Source of the DNA: an uncultured Flavobacteriales bacterium
GTDB lineage: Bacteria > Bacteroidota > Bacteroidia > Flavobacteriales_D > Crocinitomicaceae
Direction of reading: 5' to 3'
NCBI GenBank assembly: GCA_905480145.1
Contig: CAJQPA010000032.1
Coordinates: forward strand, 1-45,827
DNA: 45,827 nt
Numbering within the stretch: position 1 is the stretch's first letter; each line of letters opens with the position of its first letter. Both the position numbers and the translations under genes were made by a program. The notes beneath the pieces are model-generated. The model searched no databases and was not told the origin of the DNA. It saw nothing but the letters and a program-made list of their open reading frames with translations. Of the stretch, positions 10,001-18,301 are shown in pieces.

Positions 10001-10679
10001 AAGCGAACGTGAAACAGCATGGAGAGAAATGGCCAAACAAGTTGCTCATGAGATTAAAAATCCTTTAACTCCAATGAAACTAAGTGTTCAGCAACTTCTC
10101 AGAACATACAACCCCGATGATCCGAAAAGTGGAGATAAATTAAAAAAAGTTGCAGGCTCTATCATTGAGCAAATTGATGCTCTCACAAAAATTGCGAACG
10201 AGTTCTCCACCTTTGCCAAAATGCCAAACCCTAGTGAAGAAAACTTGGACATTGTTGCTTTAATAGAAGGTGTGAAAGATCTCTTTGCGCATGATGAAAG
10301 AATTCAAATAAGTTTAAAAACCAATAAACCAACAATAAACCTACTCGTCGACAAGGATCAATTTGTTCGTGTCTTTAATAATCTCATCAAAAATGCCACT
10401 CAAGCGATTCCGCGAGATCAAAAAGGAACCGTGGATATTAGTCTAAAGGCTTCGGAAAGCTATGTTGAAATTTCAATTACTGACAATGGTATTGGTATTG
10501 AGCCGTCCAAGCAAGAAAAAATATTCGTTCCATATTTTACGACAAAAAGCACTGGTACAGGTTTGGGACTTGCCATGGTGAAACAAATTGTTGAAAATCA
10601 TAAGGGAAAAATTGATTTTACATCAACTGTCGGTGTTGGGACAACTTTTAACATGATCCTACCAACAAATGAAAGCTAA
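7044..10679 (+). CDS. Large membrane sensor histidine kinase, NtrY-like core
   Basis: The product has 1211 residues. A first transmembrane helix lies at ~9-27, then an extracytoplasmic stretch, then a cluster of about eight helices (~199-450). A second extracytoplasmic region follows, helices near 739-755 and 908-930 flank another sensor-like domain, then come HAMP (~931-985), HisKA with phospho-acceptor His1002 in 'VAHEIKNPLTPMKLS', and an HATPase with 'NNLIKNATQAI', 'DNGIGI' and 'TGTGLGLAMVKQIV'. The H-box is NtrY-like. The start is TTG at 7044: an in-frame TAA at 7038-7040 lies two codons upstream and the next residues already lead into the membrane anchor, so no ATG alternative fits. No response regulator is encoded nearby, so its partner must be elsewhere. 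The stop overlaps that of the convergent DUF58 gene. The sensed signal is unknown. Confidence 0.88.
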   Translation: MLKKINKYRNLFLAAFSSLFVLLFFYKTNSTEYSAYLSTATQHFKTLENELDKTINYRSDELKYGFISEQWKKADFSDDINVHVYRKDSLIFWNTNQLPIHRFADIHFPSSGLLHLQNGWYFAKTKQVGSYVICASFLVKQDYSYKNSELINRWGPGFSIPFNAEISLDQSLGYPILSEKNSFIFSILPNEQQHLSKVESIWLMLLLLISIALWFFWLTRVKHKTLLKFYPLALFLILALRILSLKFEWFAFAKGSIAFESSLYGSNQWFPNLFEYFVNLIVIIFLMHQVIRMLRRVQGELLKKYVTFFLLFGSFILWFLYLYLTYGLIENSTISLEIDKLFSLDAFSFLAIGSLGVYFFSYYHFVRALIELGEVQGFSGSRLAVISFGMGCLCFLYEINWGHQLLLASMFPLVFYSLILFMVYRKKKTSQLGPGIILLLLFSVVTASMIDEFNERKEKDERELYAQQLITEKNIETELEYKNLSKDLQEDNFLRKFIGNPVAISSSSFQEGIERRIFNGYWERYEINFHLFDEAHLPLIDKLKASTTQYDELDEIIERAGTVSELDSNIFFIDDYTKQYNYIIRQEVVSKTGAKGVLFCTLKSKKIPEEIGFPRLLISSKSNVLKPLESYSIARYHDSRMITKYGEFNYPSSPDVFGKNISAQKGFFNYNKFNHFSLKKSETDMVVLSVRNNTFIDFITSFSYLFSLYGMLLMPLLFRVNAKNTFSRTLSLAMKIQIVLIALVFISLLAFGWGSGMFVTSQYNHLTNDVISEKLSSVETEVGVKLGSFDDLTISENGNYMQYILQKFARVFFTDINLYDRQGYLLASSRPKVYNIGLLSEQMNPTAMRHLKYLKESEFVHKENIGELDYSSAYKPFYSTKGNLLGYINLQHFGQQREFENQIQKFLVAIINVFILLLAISIILAIFISNWLTSPLRLLQENFSKVKFGKQNEQILYDKEDEIGSLVKDYNRKLEELEFTAQQLAKSERETAWREMAKQVAHEIKNPLTPMKLSVQQLLRTYNPDDPKSGDKLKKVAGSIIEQIDALTKIANEFSTFAKMPNPSEENLDIVALIEGVKDLFAHDERIQISLKTNKPTINLLVDKDQFVRVFNNLIKNATQAIPRDQKGTVDISLKASESYVEISITDNGIGIEPSKQEKIFVPYFTTKSTGTGLGLAMVKQIVENHKGKIDFTSTVGVGTTFNMILPTNES

Positions 10680-12007
10680 ATAGATCCTCGAGCTTTCAAT
10701 TCAAGATACTTGTTAATTGTATTAATAGAGAGTTCTTCAGGGAGCGTTAAAACAGTCTGTATACCGTTTTGTTTTAACTCCCTTGCAATCTTAGATTTTG
10801 TTGAAATCAATTTTTCTGCAATTGTCGCTTGATATACTTCTTGAATGGTTTTGGAAGGTCTAAACGCCAAGTCTTGTAATTCGCTATTTTGGAAAAACAC
10901 CACCACTAAAATATGTTTTTGATTCAATTTTCGAAGCATTGGGATTGCTCGTCTCATTGCAAATTCAGTCTCAAAATTTGTAAACAACACCAACAGTGAC
11001 CTAGTTTTTATCGTCTTTCTGACCGACTGATAAAGTAAATCATAATTCGATTCTTTAAACAGCGTTTTTTGATTGTACAATGTTTCTTGAATTCTTCTCA
11101 TTTGACCACTTGAATGTTCAGCAGGTAGCAATGTTCCAATCTTATCTGAATAAGTTATTAAACCTGCCTTATCTCCCTTTTTCAATGCAATGTTTGTAAA
11201 AACTAGGGAAGAGTTAATAGCGTAATCCAACATTGACAAACCGTCAAACTCCATTTGCATACTTCTACTCTTATCAATTATACAATAGATACTTTGTGAT
11301 TTTTCTTCTTGATATTGATTGATCATCAATTCATTTCTTCTACTCGTCGCTTTCCAGTTAATTGATTTTAAATCATCTCCTTGAACATAATTTTTAATCT
11401 GTTCAAACTCACTGTTGTTTCCAAGGCGGCGAATACGCTTTATACCGGCACTTGTTTTTTGTTGTTGGAAAACCAGCAGCTCGTACTTCTTCATTTGTAA
11501 CACTGAAGGATAAACATGAATAGTTTCTTCAAGCTCTATGTCAATTCTTCTGGACGCCAAAAAGAACATCGATCTAATCATAACAAATACATCCCCAAAT
11601 AGATATTCTCCTCTTTTTTTAGGTTGAAAAGTGTACGTGAATTCTTTGGAACTTTTGGATGATAGCAGTCCTCTTAAAACACTTGACCGATCTTGCATTT
11701 CATTAGGGTAACCTTCGATCATCGTGAAGCTAATTGGTTGAGTTGTCTTATTAAGGATGCGTAATATTACCTTATTGTCATCTCCTAAGCTCAACCTGCT
11801 TTTTACTTTTCTGGTGACTTCTATTGGATCATTACTGCTGAAAATAACCAAAACATCAACAAATGTTAATCCTATTAACGAGGCCAAAAACACATTGGCC
11901 ATGAATTCTAGCCAAGGAAAAGAAAAGGCAAGTATATAGATCAGAATCACACTCACGAGAAGTGCAAAAAACCATTTTGTTAGATATATGTTTTTTAAAA
12001 AAATCAC
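10676..12007 (-). CDS. DUF58 domain protein (MoxR-associated, vWA-like)
   Basis: The 443-residue protein has two N-terminal membrane helices (~9-45), a beta-rich stretch and then the DUF58 signature 'GDDLKSINWKATSRR' followed by 'CIIDKSRSM', a DxSxS metal-ion-dependent-adhesion-like motif. DUF58 proteins resemble von Willebrand A domains and are normally encoded next to MoxR AAA+ ATPases, as here (the gene starts 16 bases after the MoxR stop). It probably faces the cytoplasm or periplasm from the inner membrane and is remodelled by MoxR. It is the last gene of the minus-strand cluster that starts at 17562. Its stop TAG and the stop TAA of the histidine kinase gene overlap within CTAA at 10676-10679. 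Confidence 0.88.
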   Translation of the reverse strand: MIFLKNIYLTKWFFALLVSVILIYILAFSFPWLEFMANVFLASLIGLTFVDVLVIFSSNDPIEVTRKVKSRLSLGDDNKVILRILNKTTQPISFTMIEGYPNEMQDRSSVLRGLLSSKSSKEFTYTFQPKKRGEYLFGDVFVMIRSMFFLASRRIDIELEETIHVYPSVLQMKKYELLVFQQQKTSAGIKRIRRLGNNSEFEQIKNYVQGDDLKSINWKATSRRNELMINQYQEEKSQSIYCIIDKSRSMQMEFDGLSMLDYAINSSLVFTNIALKKGDKAGLITYSDKIGTLLPAEHSSGQMRRIQETLYNQKTLFKESNYDLLYQSVRKTIKTRSLLVLFTNFETEFAMRRAIPMLRKLNQKHILVVVFFQNSELQDLAFRPSKTIQEVYQATIAEKLISTKSKIARELKQNGIQTVLTLPEELSINTINKYLELKARGSI

Positions 12008-12023
12008 CTTTTACTTCTTAATA

Positions 12024-13073
12024 CTATCGAGGAACCTCAACTGTTTTTAATATCTCGGCTATTACTTCCTCTGCCTCAACCCCTTCCATTTCTGCCTCAG
12101 GTGTTAAAATTAATCGATGGTTCAAAACATGTACCGCAACAAATTGAATATCTTCAGGTGTTACAAAATCTCTTCCGCGAATTGCGGCTATTGCCTTCGA
12201 CGCTTTGATAATTGATAATGAGGCTCTCGGTGATCCACCTAAATATATTTTCCCGTGGTTTCTTGTTTTGTTGGTTATTCCAGCGATGTACTTGACTAAG
12301 TTATCTTCAACAATGACTTCACTTACAGCATTTTGAATTTTCTTAATTTCTTCTGCCGAGAATATCGCTTTGACCTCATCCAAGCTCGGTGTTTGAATAT
12401 CATTTTTATACCGTTGAAGAATTTGTTCTTCTTCTGCAAGGCTCGGATAATCAATTTTAATTTTAAATAAAAATCGATCCAACTGAGCTTCCGGAAGGTT
12501 ATACGTTCCCTCTTGGTCAATCGGATTCTGCGTAGCAATTACAATGAACGGAAATGACATTGGATATCTTTGACCATCATATGTAATTTGCCGCTCTTCC
12601 ATTACCTCAAACAAGGCGGCCTGAGTTTTCGCTGGAGCTCTATTGATTTCATCAATAAGCACTATGTTTGAAAAAATGGGTCCTTTTTTAAAGGTAAAAG
12701 TTGCCTCTTTAGAATTGAAAACAGAAGTTCCGATAACATCTGAAGGCATCATATCTGGTGTGAATTGAATTCTTGAAAAATCAATTGCCAATGACTTGGC
12801 CAAGACTTTTGATGAAAGTGTTTTTGCAACACCTGGGGCACCCTCTAATAAAATATGACCATTTGCAAAGATACTCGTCATTAATAAATCCACCATTTCT
12901 GTTTGTCCAATGATGTATTTTTTTAGTTCAGTACGCACTTCCCCTACTTTCTGCGCAACCCATATCAACTCCGTGTTTTCTCGTTCAAACCCAAAAGCTT
13001 TAGGTTCGTCACTCATCGCAGAATTTGTATTTGGCGTTTCGTTCTCAAAATTATTTTCTTCTTCGTTTATCAT
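12024..13073 (-). CDS. MoxR-family AAA+ ATPase
   Basis: The product has 349 residues. It has a Walker A motif GAPGVAKT at 78-85, Walker B with 'IVLIDEINR' near 138-144, 'ATQNPIDQEGTYNLPEAQLDRF' (sensor 1 and the MoxR-specific loop, split here as ATQNPIDQEG and TYNLPEAQLDRF) and a C-terminal lid with 'GGSPRASLSI'. This is a standard MoxR chaperone-like ATPase in length and motifs, cytoplasmic and hexameric by family knowledge. The ATG overlaps the stop of the upstream DUF4350 gene by four bases (13070-13073), indicating translational coupling. The neighbours DUF58, DUF4350, DUF4129 and SpoIIM-like are its usual partners in Bacteroidota, but the biological task of this cluster is not established from sequence. 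Confidence 0.92.
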   Translation of the reverse strand: MINEEENNFENETPNTNSAMSDEPKAFGFERENTELIWVAQKVGEVRTELKKYIIGQTEMVDLLMTSIFANGHILLEGAPGVAKTLSSKVLAKSLAIDFSRIQFTPDMMPSDVIGTSVFNSKEATFTFKKGPIFSNIVLIDEINRAPAKTQAALFEVMEERQITYDGQRYPMSFPFIVIATQNPIDQEGTYNLPEAQLDRFLFKIKIDYPSLAEEEQILQRYKNDIQTPSLDEVKAIFSAEEIKKIQNAVSEVIVEDNLVKYIAGITNKTRNHGKIYLGGSPRASLSIIKASKAIAAIRGRDFVTPEDIQFVAVHVLNHRLILTPEAEMEGVEAEEVIAEILKTVEVPR

Positions 13074-14776
13074 AATTCTTGTGTATGTAATTTGGTAATA
13101 AAATCTTTAAATTGTTTGTGATCAAAACGACTAAGGTCCCAATAATTGATCATTAGTTTTTCTCCTTCTATAAAGTTTACCACAACTCCTGAAGTTAAAA
13201 TTTCTATTTGTCTAATTTCATCTTGATTATATGTTTTTTTTATTCCTAAAGGAGAATAGTACGTCCATATATTTTCTTTTACAATCAAATATGGATTCGT
13301 CATTCTCAAAATACCCAGGGAGAAAATAATAATTCCCAATGGCCAAAAAATAATGCCTATTCCGATGGAACTTACGAGATAAAATAACCCGAAGAAAAAC
13401 AAAAACAAACCGGTTAATATGAGAAGCGCTGGAAGCAGCAATGATCGTTTGTAAATAGATTCGCGCTTACTCGTTCTCTTTGCCAATTTGTCTGTAATGA
13501 TACCTACTTCTCTGTAAAAATCCTGCTGACTCTTTAACGTTCTAGAAACATATTGATCATTAATTACTGAAACATCTTTTATATTAAACGCATCCAATAG
13601 ATCATCTATTTTCTTTCGACTGTAATTGCTTTTTTCAGCGAGAGAGTTTTTTACTTTCTCTTGATCAATATGATTTAAGTCAATGTAAAAGTGTTTTTGA
13701 ATCATCGTATAGAAGTTCTTCTTTTGTAATTGCAATAACCCATACGGTTGTCTTTTTGCAAAGTATATCGACGTAATTGTGTCCGCAAAAGCGAGAGTCA
13801 TATCCTTCTTTTTGCCAACATAAGGAACCACTGGGCGGATTCGTTTAGAGCGAAATAGAACGAAAAGAATAATTCCAAATATTGCTAGTAACATTGCCTT
13901 TAATAATGTTGGGTTTCCAAATATTAAAACCAAATAGCTGTCGTCTGCTTTTTGACCATCTTCTTCCTCTATTTCTTCTTCTTCAGAACCATAATCATCG
14001 GTCAATCTTCCGAACTCTAACAATATAATATCTTGATTTTTTGGAAGTTTATTCAAAACAAACTCGGCATATTTATAACCAGCGCTCCGTTTCAGTTGAT
14101 AATTATAAAAAACACCTGGGTTAGTCATCAAGAATATTTTTCCTTGGCCTTCATTAATCCGAATAAAATTCGATCTACTTGTAAACGATGACAACGAAGA
14201 ATGTTGATTTCTCGGTCTAATATACTCACCAAAAGCGGTCCAAGATTTTGCCACAGTGTCGTTTTGAAAAAGATTAACCATGTAATAATTATTTCCTTGA
14301 GCATTGATCGTAACACCAGGAGCATAATCGAAATTCGTGCTATAAGATTCAAACAGTTCTTCTGTAATATTAGTGGTTAAATCATGATAGGCTAAAAATA
14401 AATCTGAGCCTTTATTCACTTCTTTTAAAATTGCTTCAAATTCATCGCTATACACACCAAACCTGTTCCCCACAAAAAGGAATGTTTTATTCGTATTATT
14501 CATCCTTACAAGCGAATCAAGATCACTCCATTCATCGGCAACATGCACACTTTTATTTGTGTCGAGATGAGCTTTGGCAATCGTCGAAAACAAATACAAG
14601 CCCATTGGTTTCTTTCCAAAAATCTGAAAACGATTATTCCAATTAGAAGAAACAAATGCCTTTCTCTTATTTCCGGCAGTTTGGTCAGTATTGCCTTCGG
14701 CTGAAAACATCCAAAAAAGCAACGACATAGCAAGTATGACCGCACCAATTAATGCTATTTTAGTTTGCTTATTCAT
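13070..14776 (-). CDS. DUF4350 domain-containing membrane protein
   Basis: The 568-residue protein has an N-terminal membrane anchor (~7-25), an extracytoplasmic region of about 250 residues containing the DUF4350-like 'NRFQIFGKKPMGLYLF' start, a transmembrane helix near 285-305 after an acidic 'EEEEIEEEDGQ' run, a cytoplasmic region, and a hairpin of two further helices near 455-500. The final ~60 residues look like a small membrane-associated beta domain. It overlaps the MoxR gene by 4 bases downstream, and its start overlaps the DUF4129 gene by 8 bases upstream, so it sits in the middle of one operon. The domain name rests on the position in the cluster and on general pattern; the function is unknown. 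Confidence 0.8.
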   Translation of the reverse strand: MNKQTKIALIGAVILAMSLLFWMFSAEGNTDQTAGNKRKAFVSSNWNNRFQIFGKKPMGLYLFSTIAKAHLDTNKSVHVADEWSDLDSLVRMNNTNKTFLFVGNRFGVYSDEFEAILKEVNKGSDLFLAYHDLTTNITEELFESYSTNFDYAPGVTINAQGNNYYMVNLFQNDTVAKSWTAFGEYIRPRNQHSSLSSFTSRSNFIRINEGQGKIFLMTNPGVFYNYQLKRSAGYKYAEFVLNKLPKNQDIILLEFGRLTDDYGSEEEEIEEEDGQKADDSYLVLIFGNPTLLKAMLLAIFGIILFVLFRSKRIRPVVPYVGKKKDMTLAFADTITSIYFAKRQPYGLLQLQKKNFYTMIQKHFYIDLNHIDQEKVKNSLAEKSNYSRKKIDDLLDAFNIKDVSVINDQYVSRTLKSQQDFYREVGIITDKLAKRTSKRESIYKRSLLLPALLILTGLFLFFFGLFYLVSSIGIGIIFWPLGIIIFSLGILRMTNPYLIVKENIWTYYSPLGIKKTYNQDEIRQIEILTSGVVVNFIEGEKLMINYWDLSRFDHKQFKDFITKLHTQEL

Positions 14777-15641
14777 TAACGGGCGCTAGCATTTTGTAAT
14801 ATTCTTCTAAATTGGGGGCTAACAATTCGTATACCTCTTTATTGATAGAGTAATCACCATACCAAACTAGATCATAAATCCGAACACACTCCATAAATCC
14901 AAACGCTTCCTTTCTGCCACTCATTTCAACAACATAATGATGGTTTGTCTTTTCTTTTTTCCAATTAATCCATGATTTGCGAATTAGTTCTTTCAAAATA
15001 AAGGTGAAATAGATGCGAACACATTCTCTATAGTCATCTTTGGCTTGAGCATCTTCAAGTCGCAATTGTAATTGGGTTTTTGTTACAACTTCAGGATTCC
15101 AATCATCTTGAATATCAATTATTATCTTCTTGTCGGTGGGTTTTTTATTCTTAATAATTAAATAAACAAGAACGAAAATGGACACAAAAATAAGTAGGAA
15201 TAAAAGCATTTTCCAAAAGTTCTCGGATATACTAGGCAAGTCAATGTCAGGAAGGTTAATGTCAGGAGTGTCAATGTCAGGGGTGTCAATATCCGGAAAC
15301 TCAATAGGCTCGGGTCTTTCTACTTTTGGGTCAAAATTCACAGAACCTCCGCCACGATCATAGCCAATGTTTCTCTTCTGGCGGTCTTGATCTAATTGAT
15401 TTGGATTGTATTCTAAGCTTTGTTGACTAATTGAAGAAGAAGTGTTCACATATTCGTCCTCACTTTGCAGATCAGAGGAGTAAGACCCATGCCAATCTTC
15501 TGGGCCTTCATATTTATTTTTCTTCTGGTATTGAAGATACTCTTTCTCTGACTCCCAGGTTTTTTCTTTCGTAGATTTTTTCTGCGCTACAAAACAAAAT
15601 GGCAAAGCCACAAAAACGATATGTAGAATCCATTTATTCAA
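14769..15641 (-). CDS. DUF4129 domain protein, TTG start
   Basis: The open frame extends to an ATG at 15743, deep inside the neighbouring SpoIIM-like gene, but I place the start at TTG 15641-15639, giving 290 residues. This start gives a proper signal peptide (LNKWILHIVFVALPFCFVAQ) and overlaps the upstream stop by only eight bases. The exported segment is hydrophilic and contains a short tandem proline motif (PDIDTPDIDTPDINLPDIDL). One transmembrane helix follows ('LLFLLIFVSIFVLVYLII'), then a cytoplasmic DUF4129 region with 'RECVRIYFTFILKELI' and 'YDLVWYGDYSI'. DUF4129 proteins are commonly found beside MoxR clusters and transglutaminase-like proteins. A role as membrane partner of MoxR is inferred. 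Confidence 0.78.
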   Translation of the reverse strand: MNKWILHIVFVALPFCFVAQKKSTKEKTWESEKEYLQYQKKNKYEGPEDWHGSYSSDLQSEDEYVNTSSSISQQSLEYNPNQLDQDRQKRNIGYDRGGGSVNFDPKVERPEPIEFPDIDTPDIDTPDINLPDIDLPSISENFWKMLLFLLIFVSIFVLVYLIIKNKKPTDKKIIIDIQDDWNPEVVTKTQLQLRLEDAQAKDDYRECVRIYFTFILKELIRKSWINWKKEKTNHHYVVEMSGRKEAFGFMECVRIYDLVWYGDYSINKEVYELLAPNLEEYYKMLAPVNE

Positions 15642-17562
15642 AATCTTCCTTCGTTTCTTTGATGTTACTTCTTTTACCAAACTTTTCGAATGCTTTATGC
15701 AATCCAAGAGCTTCTGATTTTTCCCTTTCATTGAAATAGACAAAAGTCATTGTAATGATGTATAACGGAATTATTCCTAATAAAAATATAACATAAACAA
15801 TTTGTCGAAATAGATTACTCCAAACCAAAGCATCAGCATTGAAAATATACGCCACTCTTTTCACAAAATCAGCCATCATATCTAATAAATCTCTCATTGT
15901 TGGCTCGTCACTCCAGGACTCATGTATGCTTAAATAAAATGCTATCGGCTGAACAACAATGGCCGTTATGACTATTAAAATCCCAAGTGTCAAAAGAGAA
16001 TTACCATACTGCCTTTTACTAAATTTACCCCCTTTTAATACGCGGGTTTTAAAACTTGCAGGGTCAAAGGCCATTAACGCTCCGTTTATGAAAAAGAACG
16101 GCGCAATGAATAGTATAATAAATACAAAAAACCAAGGCAACGTTAAACACCCTAAAACACATAGGCCGAATAATAAACTGCCAATCCAAACACCGATAAA
16201 TTTTTGTTTTTGAAAAGTAAAGAGAGCGCCCCAACGAAAGGGCTCATTAACCACAGAAATACACCAATAAATTGAAGTAAAAAGAAATGTGAGTAGCAGA
16301 GTCCATACTCCAAATACAATATAGTCTTGCAAATTAATAAAACAATAACCCATTATAAACTCTAATTGAGACATCCAATCATACCAATATTCTGTTCTTT
16401 GTAAGTCATAATGATTGAGAGTTTGTAGAATTAGGATCACACCAATAATAGGGGCTAATAATGACAAGACGATTCTCGATAACTTTTCGAAAATAAAGCG
16501 ATACATTCTGAAAGAATCTGCCAAGACCTCTCCTACAGATCGAATTTGGAAAAAATTGAAATTACCTCGGTCAATAAAATTTCCCACCTCTTCTTTTTCG
16601 ATTAATTCAGGATATTTTCTTGCCACATATAGCGGGTAGAAGACATAGAAGAACAAAATAATTCCAAATGAAGTGAAAATCAATGCCCATTTAGACCACT
16701 CGGGCAAATCTTGATAATTTGCAGTCACAAAACTTTCAAGAAATCCTGCGGCAATAATAAACGGAACTAAACTCATCATTATTTTTAACCCACGCTTTGT
16801 CGAAAGTTGCAATGATTGAAGGCGTGTATAGCTTTTGGGGAATAATAAACCATTTCCAGCAGTAATACCCGCTCCACCCGCCAGCACAATCGCAGAAATT
16901 TCGAATGCGCCGTGGATCCAAATTCCTAAAAAACTTGTGATTAATAATCCTTTGGCGTGGAAAAAATATTGAAACGCTCCTAGCATAACACCATTTGAAA
17001 ACAATAGAATGTGAGTCCCAATGGTAAAGAAAAAGCCTACAAAGAAGGTGAGAAATGCAACCTTCATATTATTCGTGGTGATTTCAATGAACATTCTTGT
17101 TTGATCATTGTCTTCATAAATTTTTAATGGGTTCCCATTTTGAATGTTTTCTATGGTCATGTCTACATAATAGTCTCCTAGCACGACTCTTGGGAAGTCT
17201 GGGTCGACCATTGTCGTTGCTACTCCTATTAGAGCGTAAACCACAAAAGCGATTAGTGCAAATAGAAGACTTTTTCTAGACCGATAAATTTCCAAAGGTA
17301 AAGACACTCTCCAAACATCGATAAACCGTGAAATCGATTCTCCTTTTTGTTTGTGAACTCCCGTATAGACCGTTTGAGCTAATTTGTTAAGATAAACTCG
17401 AACTGTTCTTCTTTTATAAAATGTTTGCGCGTAACTCAGGTCATCAGTGACATCCATGTACAAGTCACTTAATTCTTCTGGGTCATTAGATTTTGATTTA
17501 TAAAGCTCCTCAAAGCGTTGCCACTTTTTTTGGTTTTGTTCTATAAATTTCGTTTCCTTCAA
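15634..17562 (-). CDS. Stage II sporulation protein M-like membrane protein, extended
   Basis: The product has 642 residues. The first ~330 match the SpoIIM/DUF95 family: an N-terminal cytoplasmic helix-rich part ('LYMDVTDDLSYAQTFY'), then membrane helices with 'GIWIHGAFEISAIVLAGGAG'. The second half, from ~345, starts with 'SFRMYRFIFEKLSRIV' and holds about six more helices. Usual SpoIIM-like proteins in Bacteroidota are around half this size, so this looks like a fusion with a second integral-membrane domain; I cannot name that part. SpoIIM here has nothing to do with sporulation, since the organism type does not sporulate. It is the first gene of the MoxR cluster, and its stop overlaps the TTG start of the DUF4129 gene. 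Confidence 0.82.
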   Translation of the reverse strand: MKETKFIEQNQKKWQRFEELYKSKSNDPEELSDLYMDVTDDLSYAQTFYKRRTVRVYLNKLAQTVYTGVHKQKGESISRFIDVWRVSLPLEIYRSRKSLLFALIAFVVYALIGVATTMVDPDFPRVVLGDYYVDMTIENIQNGNPLKIYEDNDQTRMFIEITTNNMKVAFLTFFVGFFFTIGTHILLFSNGVMLGAFQYFFHAKGLLITSFLGIWIHGAFEISAIVLAGGAGITAGNGLLFPKSYTRLQSLQLSTKRGLKIMMSLVPFIIAAGFLESFVTANYQDLPEWSKWALIFTSFGIILFFYVFYPLYVARKYPELIEKEEVGNFIDRGNFNFFQIRSVGEVLADSFRMYRFIFEKLSRIVLSLLAPIIGVILILQTLNHYDLQRTEYWYDWMSQLEFIMGYCFINLQDYIVFGVWTLLLTFLFTSIYWCISVVNEPFRWGALFTFQKQKFIGVWIGSLLFGLCVLGCLTLPWFFVFIILFIAPFFFINGALMAFDPASFKTRVLKGGKFSKRQYGNSLLTLGILIVITAIVVQPIAFYLSIHESWSDEPTMRDLLDMMADFVKRVAYIFNADALVWSNLFRQIVYVIFLLGIIPLYIITMTFVYFNEREKSEALGLHKAFEKFGKRSNIKETKEDFE

Positions 17563-17818
17563 TAGTTCTGGTTATCATTTACAAGAGAAGTAAATATAAC
17601 AAAAAGAGTTCATGAAATTTACGTGCTTACAATAGCTTTTCCAAGACGATTAAATAGAATTGCTTATTTTTGAATGAGTGAATGAAACTAATTTTAAATC
17701 CATTAGTTTCGTGTTTATATGTTAAAATTACCTGAACTAGTAGAAATAAAAAGTTTGATTTTTTGTTTCAAAAATGAACCTCGTTCCAATAAATTATTGG
17801 TCTAATAACAATTAAAAT

Positions 17819-18301
17819 ATGTTTCAAAAAATTAAGGTGTTAATTACGTGTTTGGTATTATTGATCCCCCTTAATCATTGCACAACTATAAAGCAACCTA
17901 TCAATTCACCAATAATCTCTTCAAACATATTGCAAGAAGGTTTATTAAATGGAGCGGGGGAAGAAGGTTTTAGTCAAAATGTTATCAGAATCGCGAGTCT
18001 TACCCATTGGAATGAAGTATCGGAAGCGCTAAGTGCTATTAATCCTTTTGAAAGCAAATTTGATGCTCATCAAATAGATTTCGAAAAAACAAACCTTTAC
18101 CTCTTCACGGATAAGGTAAGACCGACTGCGGGTTACCAACTACGCATTTCAAATGGAATTATGAATGACAACATCTTTGAATTTAACATAGGAATAACAC
18201 GACCCGTTGGAAATGTTGCCGAGGTAATTACACAACCCTTATTGATCTTTACAACAGAAAAAACAAAGGACGAGCAGCGCTTTAAGTTTAACGAGCTTTA
18301 A
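17819..18301 (+). CDS. Probable lipoprotein with PrcB-like domain
   Basis: The 160-residue protein starts with a hydrophobic leader that ends in 'LIPLNHCTT'. Cys22 could be lipidated, though His at -1 is not the usual lipobox residue. The C-terminal ~80 residues read 'IDFEKTNLYLF', 'VRPTAGYQLRIS', 'ITRPVGNVAEVITQPLLIF', which follows the pattern of the PrcB C-terminal domain ('vDF…GxxxTGGYxvxI…P…vTQvlt.P'). In Treponema denticola PrcB is a lipoprotein needed for maturation of the subtilisin-like protease PrtP. Here the gene is convergent with a subtilase gene and the two stop codons overlap, so a chaperone-like link is possible but is inference. I found no convincing promoter in 17563-17818. 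Confidence 0.6.
   Translation: MFQKIKVLITCLVLLIPLNHCTTIKQPINSPIISSNILQEGLLNGAGEEGFSQNVIRIASLTHWNEVSEALSAINPFESKFDAHQIDFEKTNLYLFTDKVRPTAGYQLRISNGIMNDNIFEFNIGITRPVGNVAEVITQPLLIFTTEKTKDEQRFKFNEL

Noticed and set aside
12323..12538. Small frame inside the MoxR gene
   Set aside because: It is an out-of-frame shadow of the AAA+ ATPase coding sequence with a basic, low-complexity product.
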